33,904 bases of DNA from Streptomyces olivochromogenes (GCF_021538895.1 NZ_JADDRL010000098.1:1-33904), one strand, 5' to 3'; shown: positions 8,425 through 16,841, counted from the stretch's first letter. Notes: generated from the letters alone by a model not told the origin. A program made the numbers and translations.

Positions 8425-8522
8425 CGTCCGGCGTCGACAACGGCCGCGGCGGCCGCGGAGCACACCCCCGTCCGCCGCGGTCGGCGGCAAGACCCGTCAT
8501 CCGTACCCGGAAGGAATCCGTC

Positions 8523-9383
8523 ATGGGACTGTCCTGGCAGCAAGGCCCCCTCTCCGCGGGCGCCCTCGGACACTTCCTCACCCCCGAACCCCTGCCCGAG
8601 CGACTCCTGTTCGCCGAGCGGCTGCGCCGCCGCATGCGCGTCAGGTTCAACGACACCTGGATCGCCGACAGCGAGGACGTCGTCCTGCTGCACGAGCCGG
8701 GCCGCTACCCGGTCGCCTACTTCCCCCGCGCGGACGTCGACGAGAAGGCCCTGGTCGCGAGCGACAAGGTCACCCACCACAAGGATCTCGGGGACACCGC
8801 CTGGTACGCGGTACGTGCCGCCGACCGCACCACGGAACGCGCCGCCTGGGAGTTCACCGCACTGCCCGGACACGCCGCCGACCTCCAGGGCCGGATCGCG
8901 TTCGCCTGGCGCGCGATGGACGCCTTCTACGAGGAGGACGAACGCATCCTCGGCCACGCCGCGGACCCCTACCACCGCATCGACATCCGGAACACCGCCC
9001 GCACCCTGGAAGTCCGACTCGGCGACACCGTGATCGCCCGTTCCGAACACCCCGTCGTGCTCTACGAATCCGGCTTCGCCCCGCGCTGGTACGTCCCGCG
9101 CGCCGACATCGACGAGAGCAGACTGCGCCCGGTCGAGGGCCAGACCTTCTGCCCCTACAAGGGCCTGTGCGACTACTACGACATCGGCGACGCGCCCCGC
9201 GCGGCCTGGTCCTACCGCGACGCCTACCGCGAGGTCGAGCGGATCGACGACCTGGTGTCGTTCGAAGCGGACCAGGTGGAGGTCTGCCTCGACGGCGAAC
9301 GTCTGCACCTGGAGCCCGGGCAGAAGGTCGTCGCCCACGGCATCGACCGAGGTCTCGACGCCGAGGAGGTCACGGCCCGCTGA
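8523..9383 (+). CDS. Two-domain DUF427 protein
   Basis: A 286-residue protein with two copies of DUF427. The first (about residues 35-125) begins RVRFNDTWIADSEDVVLLHE and contains YPVAYFPRADVD and DTAWYAV. The second (about 150-245) begins TLEVRLGDTVIARSEHPVVLYE and contains PRWYVPRADID, the signature CPYKGLCDYYDIG and AAWSY. DUF427 folds are small beta-barrels with no settled biochemical role. The start has GGAAGGA 7 bp upstream. It lies 98 bp after the alpha/beta hydrolase and could be transcribed with it. The spacer is GC-rich (CCGCGGCGGCCGCGG) with no obvious promoter. Confidence 0.88.
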   Translation: MGLSWQQGPLSAGALGHFLTPEPLPERLLFAERLRRRMRVRFNDTWIADSEDVVLLHEPGRYPVAYFPRADVDEKALVASDKVTHHKDLGDTAWYAVRAADRTTERAAWEFTALPGHAADLQGRIAFAWRAMDAFYEEDERILGHAADPYHRIDIRNTARTLEVRLGDTVIARSEHPVVLYESGFAPRWYVPRADIDESRLRPVEGQTFCPYKGLCDYYDIGDAPRAAWSYRDAYREVERIDDLVSFEADQVEVCLDGERLHLEPGQKVVAHGIDRGLDAEEVTAR

Positions 9384-9416
9384 CCTCCTCGGGCGTCGAT
9401 CCTCTTGCCGGCGGGG

Positions 9417-11750
9417 TCAGATGAGGGGCAGCCCCCAACGGGGCGGGTCGCCGATCGGCTCCACCGGCCCGATCGTCAGGTCGGGCCGGTCGCCTCTGGC
9501 CGTGATCAGCGCCGTCTCGTGTCTGCCCAGGGTGATGCGGATCGTGCCGTCACCGGCGTCGGCGTACGGCAGGGCACGCCCGCGCCCGTCGCGTACGTCG
9601 ACCGGACCCGCGATCCCGTGCCGTACGGCGCAGGGCGCGCCCGCCTCGCTGACCAGCCGTACCCAGCGCGTGGTGCCGCCCCGGCGGACCGCGCTCAGCA
9701 AGAAGGCGCCCTGAGTACGGAAGTGATGCACGGTCAGATCCGCCCAGGCCGCCGGCAGCGCCGGGAACACCCTGATGATCCCGCCCCACGACTGACACAC
9801 CATGTCGTGCAGCGACTGGGCCGCCGACAGGGGCGTCTCGATGACCGGGCCGGACTCCTTGTACATCGTGTTGGGCTGAATGAAGCGGGTCATCAGCTGG
9901 CCGAGGTACTTCAGCGCGTCCTCACCCTTGCCGAGCAGCGCCGACATCGAGGCGGCGCCCGTGAAGGTGTAGCCCTGCAGGGCCCCCTCGAAGCCCACCC
10001 AGTGGGCCAGCGACGTCTCGATCAGGGCGCGTTCCCCGGGGGTGCGGCCGGTCACCTCGTACAGCGGGTAGACCGCGAGCAGGTGCGAGTAGTGGCGATG
10101 GGACTTCGCGAAGGGAACATCCGCGCCGATCATGAAGCCGTTCACGTCCGTCGGGTACGGCACCCGCTTCGTCAGCACGTCGCGCCAGCGGGGCGCCAAC
10201 GGGTCGTCGATGCCGAGCAGTTCGGCGGATTCGCGGAGCGTGCGGCAGCCCCAGGTCAGCAGCGTCAGGTCGTAGTTGCAGTCGCGCGAGTTGCCGCCGT
10301 ACTCCGGCGAGAAGGTGGCGGGCAGGTGCAGCTTGCCGTCCGGGCCGGGCTCCAGGAAGTGCAGGTAGTAGGTGATCGCCTTGCGCAGCAGGGGGAAGAG
10401 GACGTCCCGCAGGATCGACTCGTCCAGGGTGTGGCGGTAGCTGAGCCAGACGTTGTGCAGTGCCCAGGTCAGATTGCCGATCTCAGGGGTCGGCGGATCC
10501 TGGCCGGGGATGCCGACGCCGTAGCCGGTGAGGGTGCCGGCCGCGCCGTTGACCAGGTGGGGGTCGGTGGTGCGGGGGATGCCGAGCGAGTCGGCGCGGT
10601 AGGTCGGCGCCACCTCCTTGGCGAGATTGTCCCGGAATTCGCTCAACGCCCGGGTGATCGCGTCGAGTTCGAGGTGGTTGGAGCCGTGGATGAGCCAGTA
10701 CTCCAACTGCGCGTTGAGGTTCCACCAGGTGTTGGGCCACGGGGTCGGCTCCAGCCAGGGGCCGCTCGTCGGCATGACGGGGGCGTCGCGGCGGGCGGCG
10801 GAGGCGGCCTTGTACAGCTGGATCCAGTAGAAGCGCTGGATACGGGCGTCCGGAAGGGACAGGAAGCTCTTGCGGTAGTAGGCGTGCCACCAGGCGCGAT
10901 GGTCCACCGTCAGGGCGGTGTAGGGGAGCCGGTCCACGGCGCGGACGGCCTTCAGCGCCCGGTCCAGGGCGGTGGTCCGTGGATACGAGTGCGCGACGTG
11001 CACGTACAGCGTCCGCGTCCGGCCCCTGGTCCGCTCCCGCCACGCGGTGACGTGCTGTCCGCCCGCCAGCAGTGGCTGTACGGCGGCGGTCACGCCGTCG
11101 TGCTCGGCGACCTCGGCGGGCGGGTTGCCCCGGTAGCCGTCCGGCAGCGGCTTGAAGGCGGCCCGCGGACTGATCGCGTCCGCCGGGTGGAACACCCAGC
11201 GGAAGCCGCGCTCGCCCTCGCTCGGCGTCACCTCCACGGCGAGGACCGAGCGATTGTCGTGGACCAGGGCGCGCAGGGTCAGCGTGCCTTGGTCGGTGGT
11301 GAGCGTGCCGGTCAGCTCGGCGTCGTGCAGCGCCAGCCGCCAGTCGAGGCCGGTGATCTCGCCCACCGGCTCCAGGGTGAAGTACCCGATGGGCAGCCGG
11401 GCCAGGCCGAAGAGGGAGCCGAACTCGGGGCGGTGGTCCTGCACTTCGGAGTGCTGGACATTGAACCGTATCGCCTTCGTCGCGGCGCCCGGCTCGGCGT
11501 AGATCCCGGAACCGAGCAGGCCGTTGCCGAGGAACGGGCCCTCGTACCAGGTCGCGGGCATCCGCTGCCAGACCAGGTCGGCGTCGTCGAGGACGGTGCG
11601 CCAGGGGTCGGAGGCGTCCGCGGCGGGCGTGTCAGGGTCCGCCGCCGTCGCCTGACCGGGAAGCCCGGCGGCCAACAGGGCGCCGCCCAGGGCGGATCCG
11701 GTGGCGAGAACAGTTCGTCTGGACGGGCTGGGCACGGCGGAGCTGGGCAC
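9417..11750 (-). CDS. Secreted GH95-like glycoside hydrolase (alpha-L-fucosidase family fold)
   Basis: A 777-residue enzyme with a Tat signal, SRRTVLATGSALGGALLAAGLPG, and a probable cleavage after QATA. The body resembles family 95: an N-terminal beta domain (GNGLLGSGIYAEPG), then an alpha/alpha barrel with WWNLNAQLEYW (N344 and N346, matching the catalytic Asn pair of GH95), FSPEYGG (E483, at the position of the general acid in TSPEN motifs) and, near the end, QSWGGIIRVFPALPAAW, typical of the family. I prefer the GTG at 11750, which has GGAGG 4 bp upstream, to the GTG at 11774. Known GH95 enzymes release alpha-1,2-L-fucose or L-galactose from plant and animal glycans. The motifs here are divergent, so substrate is open. 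Its promoter carries a paired inverted repeat. Confidence 0.8.
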   Translation of the reverse strand: MPSSAVPSPSRRTVLATGSALGGALLAAGLPGQATAADPDTPAADASDPWRTVLDDADLVWQRMPATWYEGPFLGNGLLGSGIYAEPGAATKAIRFNVQHSEVQDHRPEFGSLFGLARLPIGYFTLEPVGEITGLDWRLALHDAELTGTLTTDQGTLTLRALVHDNRSVLAVEVTPSEGERGFRWVFHPADAISPRAAFKPLPDGYRGNPPAEVAEHDGVTAAVQPLLAGGQHVTAWRERTRGRTRTLYVHVAHSYPRTTALDRALKAVRAVDRLPYTALTVDHRAWWHAYYRKSFLSLPDARIQRFYWIQLYKAASAARRDAPVMPTSGPWLEPTPWPNTWWNLNAQLEYWLIHGSNHLELDAITRALSEFRDNLAKEVAPTYRADSLGIPRTTDPHLVNGAAGTLTGYGVGIPGQDPPTPEIGNLTWALHNVWLSYRHTLDESILRDVLFPLLRKAITYYLHFLEPGPDGKLHLPATFSPEYGGNSRDCNYDLTLLTWGCRTLRESAELLGIDDPLAPRWRDVLTKRVPYPTDVNGFMIGADVPFAKSHRHYSHLLAVYPLYEVTGRTPGERALIETSLAHWVGFEGALQGYTFTGAASMSALLGKGEDALKYLGQLMTRFIQPNTMYKESGPVIETPLSAAQSLHDMVCQSWGGIIRVFPALPAAWADLTVHHFRTQGAFLLSAVRRGGTTRWVRLVSEAGAPCAVRHGIAGPVDVRDGRGRALPYADAGDGTIRITLGRHETALITARGDRPDLTIGPVEPIGDPPRWGLPLI

Positions 11751-11775
11751 GTTGCCTCCAGGCGGCTCGGTCACT

Positions 11776-11845
11776 CATCGGAGCTATCCCGCGATGCACC
11801 GTAGGTTCAGCTCTTGTGCGTCAACGGGGTGGGATAGCTCCGATG
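11776..11845 (-). promoter_or_regulatory. Perfect 15-bp inverted repeat flanking the GH95 promoter
   Basis: CATCGGAGCTATCCC (11776-11790) and GGGATAGCTCCGATG (11831-11845) are perfect inverted copies 55 bp apart, start to start. Each contains the small pseudo-palindrome GGA-N4-TCC. On the GH95 strand a TTGACG (-35-like, 11819-11824) and TACGGT (-10-like, 11798-11803, 15-bp spacer) lie between them. One copy is therefore upstream of the promoter and the other just before the start codon, a layout suited to a repressor that loops DNA. A stem with a 40-nt loop in RNA is the alternative. Confidence 0.5.
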
Positions 11846-11859
11846 TCTCGGCGCGCCAG

Positions 11860-11909
11860 TTGCTAACCGGAGCAGCGTTCCGTATCGTGATTAGCGGAAC
11901 GCTGCTCCG
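11860..11909 (+). promoter_or_regulatory. Aldo/keto reductase promoter with two TetR-type operators
   Basis: TTGCTA (11860-11865) and TATCGT (11883-11888) form a -35/-10 pair with a 17-bp spacer. The spacer is filled by CGGAGCAGCGTTCCG (11868-11882), and the start-site region is covered by CGGAACGCTGCTCCG (11895-11909). The two 15-mers are perfect inverse copies of each other, and each is itself CGGA-N7-TCCG, the form of TetR-family operators. As RNA the pair could also make a 15-bp hairpin with a 12-nt loop. Confidence 0.65.
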
Positions 11910-11963
11910 CTTGTGTCAGCGTACTGCGCCGCAGTCGGCGTCTGCCAACGCACGAGGAGAACC

Positions 11964-12992
11964 ATGAAGTACCGCACGCTGGGCCGAACCGGTATCAAGG
12001 TCAGCCCGTACTGCCTGGGCGCGATGATGTTCGGCGCCATCGGCAACCCCGACCACGACGACTCGATCCGCATCATCCACAAGGCGCTGGACGCGGGTGT
12101 CAACTTCGTCGACACCGCCGACGCCTACTCGCGCGGCGAGTCCGAGGAGATCGTCGGCAAGGCCCTCAAGGGCCGCAGGGACAACGTCGTTCTGGCCACC
12201 AAGGCCCATCTCCCGATGGGGGACGACCCCAACCAGCAGGGGAACTCGCGGCGTTGGCTGGTCCGCGCGCTGGAGGACTCGCTGCGCCGCCTCGGCACCG
12301 ACCACGTCGATCTGTTCCAGATCCACCGGCCCGCACCGGACACCGACGTGGAGGAGACCCTCTCGGCCCTCACCGACCTGGTGCGCGCGGGAAAGGTGCG
12401 AGCCGTCGGCACCTCCTCCTTCCCCGCCTCGGACATCGTCGAGGCGCAGTGGGTCGCCGAGCGGCGCGGGCTGGTTCGGTTCCGCACCGAGCAGCCGACG
12501 TACTCGATCCTCAACCGCGGTATCGAGCGCGAGGTCCTGCCGGTCTGTGAGCGCTACGGCATGGGCGTCATGGTCTACAGCCCGCTCGCGGGAGGCCTGC
12601 TCACCGGGCGCTATCGCAAGGGCCGCCAGGCCGACAGCCACCGCGCCGGCTTCGGCTTCAAGCACCTGAGCGACGAGCGTCGGCTGGATGCCGTCGAGCG
12701 GCTGATCCCCCTTGCCGAGGAGGCCGGGATGTCGCTGACGCACCTGGCGACGGCCTTCGCGATCGCCCACCCCGGCGTCACCTCCGCGATCATCGGACCG
12801 CGCACCATGGACCACCTCGACGACCTGCTCGCGGGCGCCAAGACCTCCCTGACCGACGACATCCTCGACCGGATCGACGCCATCGTGCCTCCCGGCACCG
12901 ACGTCGGAACGCTCGACATGGCCTACAACCCACCGGCCATCCAGCACACCGCGCTGCGCCGCCGCCAGTCCGACGAGCGCTCCGCCGTCTGA
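11964..12992 (+). CDS. Aldo/keto reductase
   Basis: A 342-residue NADPH-dependent oxidoreductase of the AKR superfamily (YhdN/AKR11-12-like branch). The start MKYRTLGRTGIKVSPYCLGAMMFG is canonical, and the catalytic tetrad is visible: D50 and Y55 (NFVDTADAYSRGESE), K80 (VLATKAHLP) and H121 (DLFQIHRPAPDTD). The C-terminal SAIIGPRTMDHLDDLL is the usual cofactor-phosphate-binding segment. GAGGAGA lies 6 bp before the ATG. It reduces carbonyls to alcohols or the reverse; the substrate is unknown. The promoter has two TetR-like operators, and a TetR gene lies 0.5 kb downstream on the same strand. Their link is plausible but unproven, because the TetR gene's own upstream palindrome is different. 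Confidence 0.92.
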   Translation: MKYRTLGRTGIKVSPYCLGAMMFGAIGNPDHDDSIRIIHKALDAGVNFVDTADAYSRGESEEIVGKALKGRRDNVVLATKAHLPMGDDPNQQGNSRRWLVRALEDSLRRLGTDHVDLFQIHRPAPDTDVEETLSALTDLVRAGKVRAVGTSSFPASDIVEAQWVAERRGLVRFRTEQPTYSILNRGIEREVLPVCERYGMGVMVYSPLAGGLLTGRYRKGRQADSHRAGFGFKHLSDERRLDAVERLIPLAEEAGMSLTHLATAFAIAHPGVTSAIIGPRTMDHLDDLLAGAKTSLTDDILDRIDAIVPPGTDVGTLDMAYNPPAIQHTALRRRQSDERSAV

Positions 12993-13017
12993 CCCGGCCC
13001 CGGGAACCGCGCTCGCG

Positions 13018-13440
13018 TCAGCCGCGGAAGGCCGCGATCCCGCGAGCCGCCCGTGCGCCCAGCCGGGTCCCGGCGAGGTAGGCCTCACCGACTCGGAACA
13101 TGTCCATGAGGCGCTCGCCTCCCGCACCGATGGCGAGGAACTCCTCGTCCGGTTCGACGATCGCGATGCGCGCACCCTGGTCGCGCAGGTCGCGCAACAC
13201 CGCGTTGGTGGTTCGCTGCTGGGCCGACGTCGCCGGGTGGATCGGGCCGGGACCCTCGGCGGTGAGCGGGAAGCAGGACACCGCGATGACCGTCTCGTGG
13301 CCGCGTGCGAGATCGGCGTGGAGCGGATCCCGCAGGCCGCCGTCGATACAGCGACGTCCATCGATGCCGATCACCGGAAACACGAAGGGGACGGAGCGCT
13401 GGCAGCGACCGCGCGGGCCAGGGGTACGGACGGCCTAGGT
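13018..13440 (-). pseudogene. Patatin-like phospholipase remnant, 5'-truncated and frameshifted
   Basis: The intact frame from about 13392 down to the stop at 13018 reads VPFVFPVIGIDGRRCIDGGLRDPLHADLA in two parts (VPFVFPVIGIDGRR, then CIDGGLRDPLHADLA), which is the patatin C-terminal half with the catalytic D-G-G. The expected preceding segment VPLARAVAASA is present at 13427-13395 but in another frame, so a frameshift lies between about 13393 and 13400. Further upstream that frame meets a stop, and the N-terminal half with the GXSXG serine is absent. Only some 130 of about 280 residues remain. The gene is convergent with the aldo/keto reductase, and its truncated end abuts the TetR promoter. 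Confidence 0.8.
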
Positions 13441-13447
13441 CTGGCTA

Positions 13448-13504
13448 GCAGTCACTGCCAACATGCCGGTGAATGCCAGCCTGTCATTCGGGTACCGTGG
13501 GCGC
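13448..13504 (+). promoter_or_regulatory. TetR promoter: GCAGTCACTGC palindrome and leaderless -10
   Basis: GCAGTCACTGC (13448-13458) is a perfect odd palindrome that could be an autoregulatory site. TACCGT (13493-13498) ends 6 bp before the ATG at 13505, the spacing of leaderless Streptomyces transcripts, and there is no Shine-Dalgarno sequence. The -35 region (TGAATG) is weak. Confidence 0.4.
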
Positions 13505-14140
13505 ATGACGCGGGACGCACAGCAGGAACAGCGGGACATCAAGGAGCGCACCGGAGTCGGGTCGGTGTGGGAGCGGTCACGGATGCTGGCCAAGCAGGAG
13601 ATCCTGGAAACGGCCTTCCGTCTGTTCACCGGCCAGGGATTCGAAGAGACGACGATCGCCCAGATCGCGCGCGAGGCGGGCGTCTCCCAGCGCACCCTGT
13701 TCCGCTACTTCGGCACGAAGGAGGACCTCGTGCTCGGCGACCACGCCGAGTACGGCAGGCTCCTGCAGGCCGCCCTGGAATCCCGCCCCGCCGATGAGCG
13801 CCCGTGGACGGCGCTGCGGGCGGCCTTCGCGTCACTGGCCGAGTCCCTCCCGTACTCCCCGGAGGACATCCTCAAGATCACGAGCCTGCTCGACACCTCA
13901 CCGTCGCTCCGGGCCCGCCAGTTGGAACGGCGGCAGCAGTGGACGGACCTGCTCGTTCCGGACATCACCCGCCGTCTCGACGCGCCCTCCGACCCGATGA
14001 CCCAGGTACGGGCCCAGGCGCTCGTCACCTGTGCCCTGGCCTGCTCCGAAATCGCGGTCGACGCCTGGGGCCGCAGCAACGGCACCGTCGACCTGGAACG
14101 GGCCTACGACGCGGCGGTCGCCGCGGTGCGCGCCGAATAG
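13505..14140 (+). CDS. TetR/AcrR family transcriptional regulator
   Basis: A 211-residue regulator. After a charged N-terminal extension of about 28 residues comes a standard TetR helix-turn-helix: QEILETAFRLFTGQGFEETT, IAQIAREAGVSQRTLFRYFGTKEDLV (residues 31-76). The C-terminal 130 residues are the variable ligand-binding and dimer part, resembling the MftR-like group by eye. The ATG at 13505 is preferred to one 42 bp upstream because a TANNNT box sits 6 bp before it, which suggests a leaderless mRNA. Its target could be itself, through the palindrome at 13448-13458, or the nearby aldo/keto reductase. The ligand cannot be inferred. Confidence 0.92.
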   Translation: MTRDAQQEQRDIKERTGVGSVWERSRMLAKQEILETAFRLFTGQGFEETTIAQIAREAGVSQRTLFRYFGTKEDLVLGDHAEYGRLLQAALESRPADERPWTALRAAFASLAESLPYSPEDILKITSLLDTSPSLRARQLERRQQWTDLLVPDITRRLDAPSDPMTQVRAQALVTCALACSEIAVDAWGRSNGTVDLERAYDAAVAAVRAE

Positions 14141-14288
14141 GTGGAATGTCGCCGTCGTACACGCATTGGCCGTGGTCTGTTCCGTGGGTGTCTCAGGGGC
14201 GTAACCGGGTGAGAGGGCCACGGACGCGGCCCCGTACCTCGTCGCGAAGGCTCCGGGGGGCCGGAGCGTACGACGCGAGGAGAGCCCG

Positions 14289-15197
14289 ATGTTCAACAAG
14301 CACTTCGGAATGATCGCCGCCACGGCCGCTGCCGGTGTCCTGTTCCTGACCGGCTGCAACGGCGACGGCACGGACGCAGGCGCCGCCGGCACGCGCGGCT
14401 CGGCCGTCGCCGGGCAGGCCGCCGGAGCCCAGGACCTGAACTTCCTGAGCGGCACCGCGCGGCACAACAAGGCCCGGCCCAGGACCGGGGACTGGGCAGG
14501 CGGCCCCGGCAAGCCCGCCACGCGACCGGCCGCGAAGAAGTGGGTCCAGCTCAGCGCGGCCAGGGCGGGGAACCTGAACCCCGTCGTGGTCAACGGCGCG
14601 GGCTTCACGCTCTACCGCTTCGACAAGGACAGCGCGAACCCGTCGAAGTCCCACTGCAACGGCGACTGCGCCACCACCTGGCCGCCCGTCGTGGTCGCTC
14701 CCGGCGGCAAGATCTTCATCGACGGAGTCGACAGGTCGGACGTCGGCGTCGTCAAGCGGGACGACGGCAACCTGCAGGTGACGATCGGCGGTTGGCCGGT
14801 CTACCGCTTCAGCAAGGACCTCGAGCCCGGTGACACGAACGGGCAGGGCGTCGGTGGCACCTGGTTCGGCGTGACCCCCGACGGCCACAAGGCGGGCGGC
14901 GGGCAGAACGGCGGACAGGCCGGCGGTGACAACGGAAACGGCGGAACGGGGCAGTCCGCCACCAGCGTCACCCTCTCCGACGAGACGAACTTCGGCGACC
15001 CGTCCGAGGGCCTCGCCGGCTCCGGCTGCCAGAACGTCGCCAGCGACGACAGCGCCTCGTCCCTCCAGGCCTCCGGCTCCCTGAAGATCTGGTCCGAGAA
15101 GGACTGCAAGGGCACGTCCAAGGTCGTGAGCGGCAATGTCGCCGACCTGTCCACCATCGGCTTCGACAACACGATCTCGTCGGTCTTCCTCGGCTGA
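14289..15197 (+). CDS. Secreted lipoprotein with Yx(FWY)xxD repeats and a C-terminal crystallin/I36-like domain
   Basis: A 302-residue protein. The N-terminus MFNKHFGMIAATAAAGVLFLTGC ends in an LTGC lipobox, so C23 should be lipid-anchored at the outer face of the membrane. Residues 95-200 form a Lipoprotein_15 (COG4315) unit with the two diagnostic motifs YRFDKD (Y109) and YRFSKD (Y172), plus C123 and C127 in SHCNGDCATTWPP. A glycine/asparagine-rich linker (about 203-222) leads to a C-terminal domain, VTLSDETNFGDPSEGL to NTISSVFLG, with two cysteines. It resembles the beta/gamma-crystallin fold of peptidase inhibitor I36 proteins. GAGGAGA lies 6 bp before the ATG. The function is unknown; COG4315 proteins are commonly exported cell-envelope proteins. 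Confidence 0.82.
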   Translation: MFNKHFGMIAATAAAGVLFLTGCNGDGTDAGAAGTRGSAVAGQAAGAQDLNFLSGTARHNKARPRTGDWAGGPGKPATRPAAKKWVQLSAARAGNLNPVVVNGAGFTLYRFDKDSANPSKSHCNGDCATTWPPVVVAPGGKIFIDGVDRSDVGVVKRDDGNLQVTIGGWPVYRFSKDLEPGDTNGQGVGGTWFGVTPDGHKAGGGQNGGQAGGDNGNGGTGQSATSVTLSDETNFGDPSEGLAGSGCQNVASDDSASSLQASGSLKIWSEKDCKGTSKVVSGNVADLSTIGFDNTISSVFLG

Positions 15198-15212
15198 TCG
15201 CACGGTGACCGC

Positions 15213-15243
15213 AGGCCGCGACCCCTGGCGGGGGCCGCGGCCT
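15213..15243. terminator. Bidirectional hairpin terminator between lipoprotein and chitinase genes
   Basis: AGGCCGCG (15213-15220) pairs with CGCGGCCT (15236-15243). After one mismatch, CCCC (15222-15225) pairs with GGGG (15231-15234), leaving a 5-nt loop. It lies between two convergent stop codons (15197 and 15273). There is no U-tract, as is usual for GC-rich actinomycete terminators. Confidence 0.65.
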
Positions 15244-15272
15244 CGCGCGTCGTCCGCTGCTCCAACGGATCG

Positions 15273-16841
15273 TCAACCTCCGTACGAGGCGAAGATCTTC
15301 CCGAACTCGTAGGGCGACTGCGGGATGTTGGTGCACCGGTACAGCGCGCCCGTGCAGGCGTTGCGGTCGCGCGTCGACTCCCAGAAGGCCAGTTCGCCGA
15401 GGTGCTTGTCCTTGGCGAAGGCGACCAACTGGCGGGCGTCGGCCTGGTCGTAGAGGTGGCCGTCGTCGTTCTGCCCGAGCATGGGCGTCACACCGACCAT
15501 CGCCCACACCTGGGCGTCCGACCTGCCCGGATAGAGCGACTTCAGCTGGGTGAAGGCGCTCTGCGCGGCCTGGACCGCGGCGTCGCCGTAGTCGACGGCG
15601 CGGTAGTAGTCCATGGCCATGACGTTCACGACGTCGAGGTCGACCCCGGCGTCGCGGGCCGACTTGACCACGTTGAGACCGTCCGCGGTCAGGCCCTCGG
15701 GGAGCACCGGGAGGGTGAGCGAGATCCTCAGTCCCGGATGGGCCTGCTGCAGCCGGGCCAGCGCCTGGGAACGGCGGGTCACGGAGGCCGGGTCCGCGGT
15801 GGCCGAGCCCTCGATGTCGAAGTCCACGTACGTGAGGCCGTAGGCGTTCACGACCGCGTTGTACTCGGTGTAGAGCGAGTCCACCGAGCCGCAGGCCTGG
15901 GCCAGTTCGATGCCGGACGCGCCGCCGAAGGAGACCTTGACGTCCCCGCCGCCGGCCCGGATCGCGTCGATCTGGTCCTTGGCCCAGGCGTCACGCGGGT
16001 CATAGGCGTTGAACCACATCGCCTTGCAGCCCGAGGCGGTGATGAACGCCATGGTGTAGCTGCTGACCCCGCTCGCGGAGGCCATCTCGGGCATGCTCGG
16101 AGTGGGCCAGGCGCCCATGTCGACATACGGCGCGGTGTGCACGCCGCCGCCCGGCTGGGTGCCGCCGGAGGTGGTGGTGCCGCTGACCGCCGGGCTGTAG
16201 GCGGAGGCGTTGCCCGCCGCGTCCTTGGCCCGGACCCGGAAGGAGTAACTCGTGCTCGCCTGCAGCCCGGTGGCGGTGTACGAGGTTCCCGTGACGGTGA
16301 CGGGCGTGCCGCCGTCGCGCGAGACCTCGTAGCCCGCGACCGTTCCCGAGTCATCGGTGGCGGCGGTCCACCGCACGGTCAACGACGAGCTGGTCGCCGA
16401 ACCGACGGTCACTCCCGTCGGCACGCTGGGCGGTGTGGTGTCACCGCCGCCCGAACCGCCCGTGCAGGAGCCGCCGTTGAGCTTGCAGTTCGCGGGGGTG
16501 CCCGTACCGCTGGACACCCAGCCGAAGGTGGCGGAGGCACCGGGCGCCAAAGTGCCGTTGTACTCACGGTTCTTGAAGGTGTAGTGGCTGCCGCTCTGGG
16601 TGAGCAGGGCGTCCCAGTACGAACCGACCGTGGTGCCGGCGGGCAGGTCGAACTCGACCGACCAGCCGGACAGCGTGGTGCTGCCGCCGTTGGTGACGGT
16701 GTACGCACCCTGGTAACCGGTGTCCCAGGTCGACGACTTGGCGAAGGTGGCGGTCGGTGAGCCCGCAGCGGTGGCGGGCGGGGCCAGAACGAGGAGCAGC
16801 GCTCCGAGGAGCAGAGCGACGAGTGCCGTTGGTCTTCGCAT
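15273..16841 (-). CDS. Secreted chitinase: CBM2, fibronectin III and GH18 domains
   Basis: A 522-residue secreted enzyme. A Sec signal (MRRPTALVALLLGALLLVLA, cleavage after about ATAAG) precedes a family 2 carbohydrate-binding module (about 30-135; TWDTGYQGAYTVTNGG, SGWSVEFDLPAGTTV, NREYNGTLAPGASATFGW). A fibronectin III domain (about 138-225) follows, then the GH18 catalytic domain (about 237-522). The catalytic motif is YVDFDIEGSA with D340, D342 and acid E344; the first Asp of the full DxxDxDxE is Thr337. The enzyme hydrolyses chitin outside the cell. The ATG at 16841 has GGAGG 5 bp upstream. A DasR-type site lies 53 bp before the start, so induction by chitin breakdown products (via glucosamine-6-phosphate) is expected. 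Confidence 0.93.
   Translation of the reverse strand: MRRPTALVALLLGALLLVLAPPATAAGSPTATFAKSSTWDTGYQGAYTVTNGGSTTLSGWSVEFDLPAGTTVGSYWDALLTQSGSHYTFKNREYNGTLAPGASATFGWVSSGTGTPANCKLNGGSCTGGSGGGDTTPPSVPTGVTVGSATSSSLTVRWTAATDDSGTVAGYEVSRDGGTPVTVTGTSYTATGLQASTSYSFRVRAKDAAGNASAYSPAVSGTTTSGGTQPGGGVHTAPYVDMGAWPTPSMPEMASASGVSSYTMAFITASGCKAMWFNAYDPRDAWAKDQIDAIRAGGGDVKVSFGGASGIELAQACGSVDSLYTEYNAVVNAYGLTYVDFDIEGSATADPASVTRRSQALARLQQAHPGLRISLTLPVLPEGLTADGLNVVKSARDAGVDLDVVNVMAMDYYRAVDYGDAAVQAAQSAFTQLKSLYPGRSDAQVWAMVGVTPMLGQNDDGHLYDQADARQLVAFAKDKHLGELAFWESTRDRNACTGALYRCTNIPQSPYEFGKIFASYGG

Noticed and set aside
8425..8522. GC-rich palindromic stretch (CCGCGGCGGCCGCGG) as a terminator or operator
   Set aside because: Such runs arise easily at this base composition, and no clean stem with a defined loop separates the hydrolase and DUF427 genes.
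11868..11909. 15-bp inverted repeat as a transcription terminator
   Set aside because: It lies between promoter elements and upstream of a gene start, not after a stop codon; two TetR-type operators explain it better.
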